Assembly (NCBI GenBank): GCA_032716605.1
Contig: CM064545.1
Span: 14,173,903-14,237,902 of the forward strand
Reading direction: 5' to 3'
DNA: 64,000 nt
DNA from: Paralithodes platypus
Taxonomy: Eukaryota; Arthropoda; Malacostraca; Decapoda; Lithodidae
Shown: one piece after another, positions 11,373 to 22,354 of the stretch
Numbering within the stretch: the stretch's first letter is position 1
Layout of the letters: every line of letters begins with the position of its first letter
Notes under the pieces: generated by a model
Seen by the model: the letters and a program-made list of their open reading frames with translations, nothing else
Database searches by the model: none
Told to the model about the DNA's origin: nothing
Program-made: the position numbers and the translations under genes

Positions 11373-13255
11373 TGTGACGCTTCTGCATAGTAACCACGTG
11401 CGGGCATGCACGCGCGTCGGCTGCCCAGCCGTTTAGAAACCGGCTGGTGGTAGCCGGCCGGCAGGCTTTCCCTTAGTATATATCCTACGACAATGTAACT
11501 AATGTCTGGGATATTCTTATGTTGTTTCACAGCTTGATGCTGCCCTTATTCTTAACCAACGCATCTTAGTATATTTTATTCTCGATAGTTGATTGTTTCA
11601 TTATAATATATAAGATGTAAGTCTAGTGAGAGTGGGAGGAGACGAGCGGGAGAGAGAGAGACCGGCTTGGGGACGTTGCTTCGCGCGGAGAGTCCAGCTT
11701 GGGACGAGCCTGAAGCGTTGCCACATGCATTTGATTGCAACATTAGGCTTAGTTTCGACTCACGCACGGGGTAGAGGATTTTGACCAGGCAACGGTGTTG
11801 AGTGTTGCCGAGCCTGGGATGTATTCTGCATGCCTAGGGCGGGGTCCAGACGGATCCAAGACTCAGAGCTCACCTCATTGTCGTACCCTTCGGACCCCCT
11901 TGATATCTATCCCTCTCCACCCCACTTAGAAACATTCTCTCTTACTTTGTATACCTTCTTTCCACTACTTCACCAATCTATTTAATTATCCCATCCCCTT
12001 GATAGACCTTATATCTATTATTGTATTAACGACGAGCTCTCAGATAACTAGATAGGATTTAGGGCCTTATGCAGGGATGTAATTGTTAATGAGACCTAGG
12101 AAGCTTTTTTGTTGTCTCATATTTGGTGGTTTCATGCTTGCTGATGTGTTCTTGTGTCAGGTTAGCAGGGGCTAGACCGGAGGGGAGGCTTTTTGCGATC
12201 CTTTAAGTAAAGTCTGCTGGTGCGAGTCCCGTGGACCCGCACGACTTTACTAGGATACCCGTGGGAGTCTGGGGGCATTTTCTTGTCTGTGTCCCTGTGT
12301 GTCTAGCGTTGTGTTGTGTGAGGGCCCTTGCCTAGTCCACTCAGCACTGCGCTAGCACGTCTTGCTTTTGTTTTAGGGTCGCCAGGAGAGAGTCTCTCAA
12401 GAGAGCACCCTTTCAATTAGAGTAATTTGGCGCACAGACCTGGGAACGTCCCTAGGCTAGAGCAGGTGGCTCAGCCCGGGTATCCGAAGCCTATATCCTT
12501 CCGGCTAGACCTCTGCCACCTGGCAGATTAACAGCTAGGGGTTTATTGTCTCTGTATGCTTGTTATTGTGCCCCAGTTTACCGTTTTTGTGAGCATTGTG
12601 AGTCAGGGTGTGGCTTAGAGACTCTGTCCGAGCAGGCTTGCCTGACTAAGAGTGAGAAGCACACCTGTATGTGGTTATGTTGCGAGTTGCTGCCTTTATT
12701 TAATTATACCTATGCCATTATACACTGTATGGCCTATCACTAGTATTTATTCCTGCTTATGAGTTAAGAGTTCTCTAAATCCGTAACGTACTTTCTTTGC
12801 TAAGCATCAGATCCTACAGTAGCCGCATGCAGTTTAGAAACCTGCATCTTGTCTACCTGTACGATGTTTTGAGGACTGTTTGCTTTCACCTTCTTTCACG
12901 CAGGGGTGATTAGTTATATTACTTAACGTAACGTTAAATGTACTTTCTTCTAGTTTGTTATTAAATTGTTTCTGCAATTTAATTCCGTTATCTATCTTTT
13001 CCTTGAAGCTTTAAGTCAACTTAATTGTGTGATCTTTTATATAGCCTGCTTGACTATCAGCAGTCTATAGTGCGTGCACCCTGTAACCGAGTCATAGGAT
13101 ACCTTGTTGTCCAGGCAGGACTCTAGACGGTTTAGGGTGGTTTGTTGCCTGGGTTTATAGATAAGGGTTGGATCTAGCGTTTTCCGTTGTTGCTTGTTGC
13201 CGCATACTTAGTCCAATAGAAAGAGCCCAGTGTTTATATATCCCAGGACGTAACA
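11373..13255 (+). repeat. 3' LTR of Gmr1-like element
   Basis: A 1883 bp direct repeat of 3559-5420, TGTGACG...CGTAACA, followed by the GATC target duplication. The very high identity with the 5' LTR points to a recent insertion. Confidence 0.95.
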
Positions 13256-13259
13256 GATC

Positions 13260-13984
13260 AAAGATACCTTCCACTGTCTAGCATTAAATAGTAGGAAAGA
13301 ACAACTTAACAATTAGAAGCACCCCTACACTAGGCTACCCAATGACTATGACTCTAATAATCCCTAATGCTAGTGCAAACATATATGGAGAACTGGTGCT
13401 GGTAATACGACTGGCCGACTATGGAAGTCGTATGCAGAACCAGAAGGGATAAGTAATGAATAAAGATGAGAAGTATAAAAAAGAAGAAGTTCAGAGAGAG
13501 AAATAGTAGTATAGGGGGTTATATGGGGGGACAGATTGCAAAGGACATGTAGGATCAAGCACGCTGTGCCAAGCTCTGCAGGAGAAACGCGGGCAGGAGC
13601 CCCCCCAGCACTAACAAAGGCAGCGGCACCCAATTACAGACGACTACGTCATGAGGAGCAGGCGTCATATGACGCGTCAGGCCCGCCGGCCAATCATGAG
13701 CGTGGGAAACTCCTCCGAGCGAGGGAGGCACACGTACATATTACCACCACGCAGCTCGCTCTCTTTTTCCCTACATCTTCACACAACACATCTTATATTC
13801 TATCAATGATATAAAATACTTCCAAGTGTCACAGACAAGAATAAAGATCACCACTGATCTGTCTGTGACAACATGAACTCTATGAAAGAAAGAACATCGT
13901 TCTACGATTATTGTAGCCCATTTCACTGCCCTGGCGAGCGCTAGCGAGTTACGAGTGCAGTCTGGCAAGCTGGCCAGCGTAACA
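13260..13984. other. Unassigned spacer
   Basis: Short open stretches at 13370-13633 (minus) and 13536-13814 (plus) overlap and lack motifs. I see no gene or repeat here. Confidence 0.5.
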
Positions 13985-14342
13985 ATGTGGAGTTACGTGG
14001 AGGGATAGACAGACGAATGACTCAGTTAGGAAGTACGAGAGCGGTGTGGTGTGGATGTGGATGCGCTGGAGTGTAAAAAGGAACACCTTGAGATGGTTCA
14101 TCCATGTGGAATGTATGGGAAACGAGAGAATGAGTAAGCGAGTGTATGAGTGAGGTGGAAGGACAGAGAACAAGAGGCAGATCGAGAGTGAGGTGGAAGG
14201 ATGGTGTTCAGAGGTATATGTGTGAAAGCGGTGTTGGATGGGAGGAGGAGCATTGGCTGACAGGGGACAGAGGTGCATGGGGGCGATTCATTCGTGGCCA
14301 CCCCTTCGGGGATCATGGCGTCTGGAAATAGATAGATAGATG
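13985..14342 (+). pseudogene. RTE-type LINE, diverged 3' fragment
   Basis: Matches the last ~350 bp of the RTE family (GDRGAWGRFIRGHPFGDHG) with more substitutions and small deletions than the other copies, and ends in (TAGA)n. It looks like an older subfamily. The frame is broken. Confidence 0.85.
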
Positions 14343-14434
14343 GATAGTATTTAAAAATACTCGTAGAAAACAACTACAGTATTAGGCCTAGGAAGTTTGC
14401 TGTTGTTATATTCTCTTTCTCATACAATTAAGTC

Positions 14435-15325
14435 CTTCTCTGTCCTTCCACCTCACTCTCGTACAATCTCTTAGTCATTCTCTCGCTTCCCATATGTTCC
14501 ACATGGCCGAACCATCTCATGGTGTTCCTTTTCACACTTTCCAGCACATCTACATCCACACCACACCTCTCTCATACTTCCTCATTAGTCTGTCTATCCC
14601 TCCATGTACTGTAACTCCGCACGCACTTCTCAAGTAACTCATTTCCACCCCTCTCACTCTTGGTCTGAGTTTCTCTCCACCAACGTCCATGCTTCGCTTC
14701 CGTAAGTTAGTGTCGGGATTATCACACTGTCATGCAAGGACTTCTTCTCTTCCATGCTGACCACCCTATTTCTTGTTACTGCTTTCAGCGTTCCTACAAC
14801 CCTCTTCCCCTGTTGCACCCTCTCCCGGACTTCTTCATCCATACTCCCATCTTTTCTCAGCACACTGCCCAGATACTTAAATGAACAGACAATCTCCATA
14901 GCCTGACCGTTCAACTTCACCTCACACTCTGTGGCTTCACCCCTTTCGAAGACGATAACCTTGCTCTTCCCCACATTTACCTTCAGATTCCGTTTTTCGC
15001 ACACTGTTCCAAACATATTTACCAGACCCTGCAACTCTAATTCATTATTGCTCATCAGAACTGTATAATCAGCAAACAGCAATACAGGTAGCTTCCATTT
15101 GTTTCCCTCCCTTATCAGCGATACACCATCATCCACTGCTCTTTCTTCTATTTCTTTCATGACTCCATCCATATATACAGTAAACAACTACGGGGACATC
15201 ACGCACCCCTGTTCCAACCCAACATTCAGATCAAAGAACTCGCTCTGCTCATTCTCCACACGTACTGCCGCCTTTGCACCCTCATACATGCTCTTCACTG
15301 CTTTCAGCAACTTGCCATCTACTCT
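14435..15325 (-). pseudogene. RTE-type LINE, RT and C-terminal fragment
   Basis: Reverse-strand RTE piece truncated at both ends. The open part (14654-15187) contains MFTVYMDGVMKEI and the polymerase active site, but FADD of the intact copies reads FADY here, so a catalytic Asp is lost. The C-terminal half to 14435 is frame-broken. It abuts the CR1/L2-like LINE at about 15325. Confidence 0.88.
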
Positions 15326-15400
15326 GTATATACTGTATATACCTAGACCTAAAGAAAGCCTTTGACAGAGTACAGCACAACAGATTAATATGGAAATTAA

Positions 15401-15881
15401 CCCTTCCTACCCGGTCTGCCTTAGGTAAGTACAGCACGAAAGAAGGACCGCTACCCGGTATGCCTTATCTAAGGCATGAGCTTAATAGCCTAATTAAGCT
15501 TGGTCCGAACGCCGTGCGTACGACGTATGTCAACAAACCCAAGCGTTCGTCACCGCACCTCCGAAAACAAGAAGGAGAAGACTCCTCAATGTTATTGTTC
15601 TGACATCATGACGAAATTAGTGTCTAAAAAGCCCCCATATTGGCAACATCTCTGCAATATTGGCTCCACTGAAATCGTCATCACAACTGAACCAGTTGAC
15701 TTACAGAGCTCTACTCAATGCCAAAATACAGATTGAAAACCGCACTACGATTATAGATGAGTGGGAAAGTTCTAGCAGTGAAAATAAACATAAATACGGT
15801 AGCCTAGGCCTAGACGTTTTTCAGTCATATCGCCCGGGTAGGGGCGACCGTCATTGGGTAAGACAGCCCGGGGAGGAAGGG
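15401..15881 (-). mobile_element. piggyBac-type TTAA MITE (P1), diverged
   Basis: Bounded by TTAA at 15397-15400 and 15882-15885, with terminal CCCTTCCTACCCGG and CCCGGGGAGGAAGGG. The middle matches the 48177 copy in the same orientation (GAAATCGTCATCACAACTGA) but with many changes, so this is an older copy. Confidence 0.82.
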
Positions 15882-16061
15882 TTAAGTACAGTAAACCCTC
15901 GCCATCTCAGACCTCTAGAAGTCGGAAACCCGTACTAGTCGGACTGGCTACGGCCTCTCGGACATGCACTTCCGTATTTCGGACATTTCCGTCATCGTTC
16001 CGACAGTCTCTGACGTTGTCGGACTTTATATAAGTATTCGGAAAATGTCCGATATTATATT

Positions 16062-17100
16062 TTTCAATTCCATTGCATTAGAAATGATTCAAAGATTACA
16101 AGAAGTCCAAATAAGACATAGTTATGTTAATGTATAAGGGAGTTACGTAGATGCGTTAGAGAGATAGATAGATAGAAAGAGAGAGTTACAGAGGGGGAGT
16201 GAGCGATAAACACGAACTATTATGAGACGGACTTAATTGGTTCTGAAAAGACAAAGGAGACTTTTATATTGACTCTTTTTCATGTTATTATTTGTGTGCT
16301 AGAAGGATAATATTGTTTTCAATTCCATTGCATTAGAAATGATTCAAAGATTACAAAAAGTCCAAATAAGACATAGTTATGTTAATGTATAAGGGAGTTA
16401 CGTAGATGCATTAGAGAGATAGATAGATAGAAAGAGAGAGTTACAGAGGGGGAGTGAGCGATAAACACGAACTATTATGAGACGGACTTAATTGGTTCTG
16501 AAAAGACAAGATAGATAGAAAGAGAGTTGCAGAAGGGGAAGTGAGCGATAAACACGAACTATTATGAGACGGACTTAATTGGTTCTGAAAAGACAAAGGA
16601 GACATTTTTATTGACTCTTTTTCATGTTAAACTGTCTTCGTGGTGCGATGCATAAGGTGTTGATATTCGGTGTGAGCATCCTGGGTTCGAATCCACGGAC
16701 TGCCACATGTGTTTGTAAATTTCATAAATCGATTTTAGGAGTATAGTTGGTTGTTGGAAGGAACATAATAATTATTTGTGTGCTAGAAGGATAATATTGT
16801 TTTCAATTCCATCGCATTAGAAATTAATTATAGATTACAAAAAGTCCAAATAAGACATAGTTAATTAATGTATAAGGGAGTTAGTTAGATGCATTAGAGA
16901 GATAAATAGATAAGAGAGAGAGTGGCTAGGGGCGAGCGAGCGATAAAATACTAACATATACGAGACGGACTTATGTTTCTGAAAGACAAAGGAGACATTT
17001 TTATTTACTCTCTTTTTCATTTTATTATTTGTGTGTTAGAAGGGTAATATTGTTTTCAATTCCATCGTATTAGAATTGATTCATAGATTAAAAAAAGACC
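16062..17100. repeat. ~250 bp tandem repeat inside the pogo-type MITE
   Basis: The motif TTTTCAATTCCAT recurs near 16062, 16317, 16799 and 17052, each followed by AGTCCAAATAAGACATAG and a GATA-rich stretch. The first two units are about 250 bp apart. The third interval is lengthened by a partial unit and a SINE. Confidence 0.8.
16631..16770 (+). mobile_element. tRNA-derived SINE
   Basis: Interrupts the tandem unit between CATGTTA and ATTATTTGTG, compared with the intact unit at 16278-16300. It starts CTGTCTTCGTGGTGCG, with an A-box-like TGGTGCGATGCATAAGG and a B box GGGTTCGAATCC about 45 bases later, then GCCA. The head resembles tRNA-Arg, but stems are imperfect, so it is a SINE rather than a tRNA gene. 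Confidence 0.65.
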
Positions 17101-17514
17101 AAATAAGACATAGTTATATATATGTATAAGGGAGATAGATGCATTAAATAGATATATAAAAAAAAAAAAATCTCAATTTCTCTGGTGACGTGGACTTTCC
17201 TCCTCTAATTCGGAATTTTCCCTCTCTTAAGTCGGACATAAGTCGGACTTCGGACATCTCGGATTTTCGGTCATCTCGGACTGGGTCTCCCCCCAATTAG
17301 TCCGAGATAGCGAGGGTTTACTGTACTGTAGGCAGAGTGAGAGGAAAGCTATTGGACTGGATGAAAAGTTATCTGCAAGGGAGAACCATGCAAACGACGA
17401 TTAGGGGTGAAGTTTCGCAATGGGCAAAAATCAAGAGTGCAGTGCCTCAAGGATCAGTACTAGCCCCATTGATGTTCTTAATTTATGTTAATGATATGAC
17501 CAACGGAGTTGATG

Positions 17515-17770
17515 CGTATGGGCATGTGGAGAGAATGGATGAACAAAATTGGGTGAAAAGATGCAGGTCTGTGATTGTGGAGGGTGCTGCACCAAGGGGT
17601 GGACCGAGCAAGACCTGGGATCGGACAATACGTGCCGATCTCAAATCCAAAAACTTGACAAGTGAAGCAGCCCTTAACAGGGTTGCCTGGAACACTGCCA
17701 TTAGGACAAGAGACTGAAACTGCAGGTATGTGTGAAGCACTCGGTCTTAAAATTTTATGTATTTATGTAT
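17515..17770 (+). pseudogene. LINE 3' end (family L-G), truncated
   Basis: A 68-codon C-terminal stretch (YGHVERMDEQNWVKRC, APRGGPSKTWDRTIRADLKS, NRVAWNTAIRTRD) of the kind found after the RT of many LINEs. It stops at 17715-17717, is followed by a short AT-rich tail and lies inside family L-C. The clade cannot be fixed. A 5 bp GTATG on both sides may be its target duplication. Confidence 0.6.
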
Positions 17771-17773
17771 GTA

Positions 17774-18720
17774 CAGTAAAAGTCCTTTAATCCGACGACC
17801 GATGATTCGAATCTCCCAATAGTCCGAATTTTTCAATTTGAGGCCAAATCCTAATTCACCCGATGGTCCGAATTTCAAGAAGTCCCAAAGTCCCCTTTTT
17901 GAGGCATTAGTCCACTCAAATGACACATAATGGAGCACACACATATCAGATGTTCATGAATTAACTTTAAAAGTTTACCATTGTCATTGTAGCCTATTAC
18001 CTACTTCAAAACATTCAGATTAATGGTCAAAGGAAACTACTGATATAAACGTAACCACAACATCGTCTGCTAGAGAGTTTGTTTTGCTCTTGAACGCATC
18101 CTTGGGACGCTCCGATGCGCTACTGGCTTGCACCGCATTTTCTGCAAGCGCATTCAGTCTTGACTTGAAAACGCACCTTTGGACGTTCCGATACGCTACT
18201 ATTTATAGTTCAGTGCTCGGAGCGTCCCAAGGGTGCTTTCAAGACAACAAGACAAGGGTGCTTTCAATACAATATAATATAACAGAGCACGTCACAAAAG
18301 GAAAATCACAAAAGGAAAATTACAAGAACCTCTCAGGGAAGTGCCGTTGTTAAGGCATTACTTCCCGAACCACATCTGATCTGATCTTCAAGAGCAAGAC
18401 AAACTCGCTAGTAGACGGAAGAAGAAGAAGAAGACGACGATGCGGACATATGGTGTTTACGTTTATATCAGCAGATTCCTTTGACCATTAATCTGAATGT
18501 TTTGAAGTAGGTAATAGGCTACAATGACAATGGTAAACTTTTGAAGTGATTTCATGAACATATGATATGTGTGTGTGTACCATTGTGTCATTTGGGTGGC
18601 CTAATGCCTCAATGTTTTCGTCATACACAGGTTCATAGGGGTAAAGTCCGATAATCCGAAAAATCCACTAATCCGAACGAGGGCCGGTCCGCTGCCCTTC
18701 GGATTAACGGAAGTTTACTG
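17774..18720. mobile_element. pogo/Tigger-type foldback MITE (family T2), copy 1
   Basis: Ends CAGTAAAAGTCCTTTAATCC and GGATTAACGGAAGTTTACTG, with TA on each side (17772-17773 and 18721-18722). Large parts of both halves are inverted copies, for example CATTCAGATTAATGGTCAAA near 18008 against its complement near 18480, so it could fold into a long hairpin. No transposase. Nearly identical to 42541-43509. Confidence 0.88.
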
Positions 18721-18811
18721 TATATGAACATGTTTGCAGATGACACCCAACTCATGAAACATATCATCAAGGAAAACAGCTGTACAGAATTACAAGGAGA
18801 CCTAGACAGAA

Positions 18812-19462
18812 GGGAGTTGCTGGTGGTCCGCCGTCGCGGCAAGTCGTCCTGGTGCCCGGCAAATCTGAGGCTTTAATTGGGGGAACTTCCGTCGGTCCCG
18901 GTGATTGACTGCTGCGTCAGTGGTTCAAAGGCTTCTAACCCCCCGGCTTCATACCCTTCCTTCATGCTGCCCTGCTCTGCCTTTGTTATCCTTTGATCAT
19001 CCGACTGTGCCAGCTTCACTCTGCGCTATCTTTATTCCTTTCTGGTTGGTGGGGGTCGGTGCTTCCCTAGACCTGTGACACGTGGCTTGCCCGCTGGAGG
19101 GACGCGGCACCCACGGTGGTCGGCTCTGGTATCTGCAAAATCCTCAGCTTTCTTCGGGGTTCCTTTGTGGGCCCCACCTCCCCGTCGGTGCCAGGGATGC
19201 CTTCAGCCTCTGGGCTTCGTGTTGGTCCCACCGTCCTCGCCTCTTCACTTCACCACACGTCTTCTTCCTGCCGGGTGCTATCATTTATCAATTCATTTTC
19301 CCTTCCATCCTCGTGTCCTGGGAGTGTTGTTGCCCTTCTGCAGCCCCTCAGGGGTCCCTGACGTTTGAGCCTCCTTACTGAGAGGCCGCTGTGGCTTTGA
19401 ACATGTCAGGGTTAATAGGGCTTTGCCCTCACAGCCCTAAAATCAAGAATAAAAAATCAAGG
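18812..19462 (+). mobile_element. Unclassified retroposon with target duplication
   Basis: A 651 bp insertion in L-C flanked by an 11 bp repeat CCTAGACAGAA (18801-18811 and 19463-19473). It is GC-rich at the start and ends in an A-rich AATAAAAAATCAAGG tail, which fits a SINE or short LINE end. Its head, GGGAGTTGCTGGTGGTCCGC, has no clear tRNA boxes. A ~97-codon open stretch near 19075-19368 shows no motif. Confidence 0.7.
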
Positions 19463-19866
19463 CCTAGACAGAATCCATAACTGGAGCAAAACATGGGAGA
19501 TGGAATTTAATGCTAAAAAGTGCCACATCCTAGAAATGGGGAAGAGTGGCAGAAGACCAAATGGAAGTTATAAGTTAGGAAATGAGGAAATCAGCAAGGC
19601 AAGTATGGAAAAGGACCTAGGAGTGATTATTCAAGAAAATTTATCCCTGAGAAACACATCAATCATATAGTTGGAGCAACGTATAGAAAATAACAAGTAT
19701 GAGAGTAGCATTCAATTATTTGGATGAAAGCATGCTAACCCAGATAATCACATCCATGATCAGACCTAGATTGGAATATGCAGCAGTGGTATGGTCCCCC
19801 CATTTAAGACAACACATCAGTAAACTAGAGAAAGTACTGTACAACGAATACCAACCAAACTGATCC

Positions 19867-20397
19867 TGGCGGGTGTCCAACCCCGAAAGGAGTTGAAACA
19901 GGGGAGCTATCCCCCCGCCAAGGTGGCTTTCTAGGGCCTTTCCTAGCTGATGCTGAGAGGATTGGGTTCTAGTCATGTGGTGATGGGCTGGTCTATCAGA
20001 GTGAGAGCTGAGCGATCTCTGCCATACCCATAGCTTACTCTGACTGTTCCTTTTACTTATATATCTTCTAGATCTCAAGTGACGGCGTCTTTTCCGTGGA
20101 TTGACCTCCCTACTGCCAACCTAGAAGTTGGCAGATTGGGAGCCAAAGCATCACATTTTTCCCTTGCCCCTCAATTTTTCCTTCATAATTGCTGAGGGGC
20201 ACAGGGCCTTGGGTGGCGCTTTGGTTTCCCGGGCGTTTCCGCACCCTCCTCAGCTCCCTGCCTTGGAGTGGCTTCGGTCACCCGGGCTTTGTTAGTGGTA
20301 AGCAGGGAGGGTTTTGTGGGGGCGCTCGTTTATGGCCTTGGCCTTGCTCAAGACCTTGAGGCTGTTCGGCCAGACAGCCTGGGGAACAACAACAACC
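19867..20397 (+). mobile_element. SINE S1, full-length copy
   Basis: A 531 bp insertion with a 13 bp target duplication ACCAAACTGATCC (19854-19866 and 20398-20410). Its 5' end TGGCGGGTGTCCAACCCC matches the start of the copy at 55249-55785 within one base, which argues for a defined 5' end. The 3' end, ...CTGTTCGGCCAGACAGCC plus (CAA)n, resembles the 3' end of LINE L-B at 58000-58069. Head origin unknown; a B-box-like GGTTCTAGTC is present but no convincing A box. Confidence 0.88.
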
Positions 20398-20784
20398 ACC
20401 AAACTGATCCCAGAACTAAAGAACCTACAATACCCTGAAAGACTAGAAAGACTAGTACTTCCCACGCTAGAGGAGAGAAGAGTTCGAGGAGACTTGATAG
20501 CAATGTATAGATGCATGAGGCTTCGAGAGACTCGACAAGGAGGATTTTATCAGGCTGGATAATGGAAGAACCAGAGGGCATATGTATAAAATAAAGAAGG
20601 AGAGGAGCAAGTCCAATGTGAAAAACTTTAGCTTTCCGTATAGAACGATAGATAGGTGGAATAACTTAAGTGCGGAGGTTGTAGAAGCAAGAAATATCCA
20701 CGACTTTAGAAGTAAACTGGGTAGTCAATAGAAACTGAGACAGGACAACACAAGCGTAGCTCAATTCCTGTAAACTACAAATAG

Positions 20785-21200
20785 ATGAATACTCCCATCT
20801 TTACTCACCATACTGCCCAAATACTTAAATATGCTGACATTATCCATAGCCTGACCGTTCAACCTCACCTCACACACACCCCTTTCAAAGACCATAACCT
20901 TGCTATTCCCCGCATTACCTTCAGATTCCGTTTTCACACACTGTTCCAAACATGTTTACCTGACCCTGCAACTCCCATTCACTATCGCTCATCAGAACTT
21001 TATCATCGGCAAACAGCAGTAAAGGCAACTTCCACTCGTTTCTTTCCCTTATCAGTGGTACACCAACATCCACTGCTCTTCCTTGAACTGTATTTCTTTC
21101 ATGATTTAATCTATATATATATATTGAACAACCATGGGGACATCACACACCCTTGCTTTAACCCAACATTCAGATCAAAGAATTCACTCTGTTCAAGTTA
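20785..21200 (-). pseudogene. RTE-type LINE fragment
   Basis: Reverse-strand RTE RT region, diverged and frame-broken (FERG, NGQAM and FKYLGSM in 20761-20949). It directly follows the 3' end of L-C. About 40 bp of it are also found attached to the L-C copy at 50803. Confidence 0.8.
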
Positions 21201-21529
21201 ATTACTTTATAATCTTTTATTATACATTAAAAAAGTACTGCACCATGGTTTCGCGCCTAATTGGTACCGTGAAATCGGCACGAAAATTGATTTCGCGAAA
21301 GTAGAGGCACTGAAAATATGGGAAATAAGGTACAGTACAGTAATTGGTTCCATTTTCGTCCAAAAAATACCCCCAAAATAAACTTTTCCTTAAATACCTA
21401 CTGTAAACACCTACAATCGATGTTGCAGGGGTATCCGAAGCTTGTGTATATTTCTGTGCTCTTAAGCCTCTGATTTTGTGCTCTATTTTCAATAATATAT
21501 CTCATCATGGTCAACAAATGCAAGTCTCA
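21201..21529. other. Unassigned AT-rich spacer
   Basis: Contains GTTTCGCGCC and TTTCGCGAAA in inverted arrangement near 21248-21300, as in some pogo-type ends, but no second end is seen. Confidence 0.35.
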
Positions 21530-22345
21530 TCAGACTTCTAGGCTTCTGGATAAGACCTGAGACCCCTTCCCCGACAGCCCTCTAGTCAGAACCGCCACCA
21601 TCAGTGGGGGTCATCTTGGACAAAGCGGGAGCCCCGAGCTGGAGTTACCAATCGTCCGACGGTCGCCAGACACAAAGTCGCTAGACCTCTCTCAATCTCT
21701 ATCACTTAAATACAAAGGAACTAGTTGTCCCTCGATTTTCCTGAAAAATCATGCCCTTGCACTCCAACATAGAGTACAATAATAGCCTTTCACATGGACA
21801 ACACATCAGCCGTGTCCTGTATCAACAGGCAGGGCGCAACAAAATCTCACACGCCCCTGAGATTGTCGGAGTTAATATTTTTCCTTACTCGTCATTACCA
21901 TATCACAATTCAAGCAGTTTACCTACCAAGCAAGGCGAATCTGTAGGCGGACACCTTATCTCGGGAGAAGGGTACCCTAGTCGAATAGACAATCACTCAG
22001 ACGGTATTCCACAACTTGATAAGGCCGTTCCATCCACAGGTAAATCTCGTTAATTCACACCAATCGACAAAATTCCTCCTGCTTCTGACCTTCTAGCACG
22101 AGATCCAAGCGAGCGGAACAGATGCGTTCTCAGAGGTTTGGAACAAGTGGTTATCGATATACCTCTTTCCTCCTCCAGACACACACGAATATCCAAAGTT
22201 TTGCAACATATCCACTTAATTCAGGGTCAAGGGTGCCTTATAACACCAGTCTGGTCAATACATGTGTAGTTCATTCATCTGTCTCTCTAATGTCCCATTC
22301 CAATACCATTTCCAACGTCTTGTTTCCACTTAGAGCAGATTAGCA
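21530..22345 (+). pseudogene. DIRS-like RNase H region, heavily decayed
   Basis: Broken frames give LNTKELVVP, then ISRVLYQQAGRNKIS and EIVGVNIFPYSSL (21751-22053). These resemble the ELL, YI-GGxxS and final helix steps of the RNase H that precedes the recombinase in DIRS elements. The order RNase H then tyrosine recombinase agrees with the downstream ORF. Several stops are present. Assignment is mainly by context. Confidence 0.5.
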
Positions 22346-22354
22346 ACCTACAGA

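Larger units (their letters stand above)
3555..13259 (+). mobile_element. Complete Ty3/gypsy LTR retrotransposon, Gmr1-like domain order
   Basis: A complete LTR element flanked by a 4 bp duplication GATC. It has two LTRs (3559-5420 and 11373-13255), a primer-binding site just after the 5' LTR and a purine tract just before the 3' LTR. The coding order is gag (capsid, zinc knuckle), protease, integrase, reverse transcriptase, RNase H. In ordinary gypsy elements integrase comes last; integrase before RT is the copia-like order known in the Gmr1 group of gypsy elements. The RT (YLDD) and the RNase H are gypsy-type. Stops near 6169, 8085 and 9892, frameshifts near 8663, 9724 and 10598, and a MITE in gag inactivate it. 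A partial second copy lies at 53469-59288. Confidence 0.9.
15889..17323. mobile_element. pogo/Tigger-type MITE with an internal tandem array
   Basis: Inverted ends CAGTAAACCCTCGC...GCGAGGGTTTACTG with a TA duplication at 15887-15888 and 17324-17325. The CAG start and TA target are those of pogo/Tigger (Tc1-mariner superfamily) elements. There is no transposase ORF. The interior is a tandem array of a ~250 bp unit with a tRNA-like SINE inside it. Confidence 0.85.
15326..20784 (+). pseudogene. CR1/L2-like LINE (family L-C) split by nested insertions
   Basis: One LINE RT spread over 5.4 kb. Host pieces in order: about 15336-15400 (YLDLKKAFDRVQHN), 17326-17514 (AVPQGSVLAPLMFLIYVND), 18721-18811 (MFADDTQL, active site), 19463-19866 (EKDLGVIIQENLS, RPRLEYAAVVWSP) and 20398-20784 (KLIPELKNL, LERLVLPTLEERRVRGDL). 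The gaps are a TTAA MITE, a pogo-type MITE, a LINE tail plus a second pogo-type MITE, an unknown retroposon and a SINE. Target duplications or duplicated TA/TTAA are visible for most, and taking out the first two leaves the coding frame continuous. The endonuclease part is missing. A second 3' end of this family lies at 50803-51244. Confidence 0.88.

Noticed and set aside
13536..13814. Candidate small host gene between the gypsy element and RTE fragments
   Set aside because: Overlapping opposite-strand open stretches, no motif, no start context and no splice-supported continuation.
16631..16705. A functional tRNA-Arg gene
   Set aside because: A and B boxes are present but the stems pair poorly, and it is followed by a SINE-like body inside a MITE.
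18084..18353. An 89-codon ORF in the T2 MITE (also 42870-43175)
   Set aside because: It lies across the inverted arms of a non-coding foldback element and has no transposase motif.
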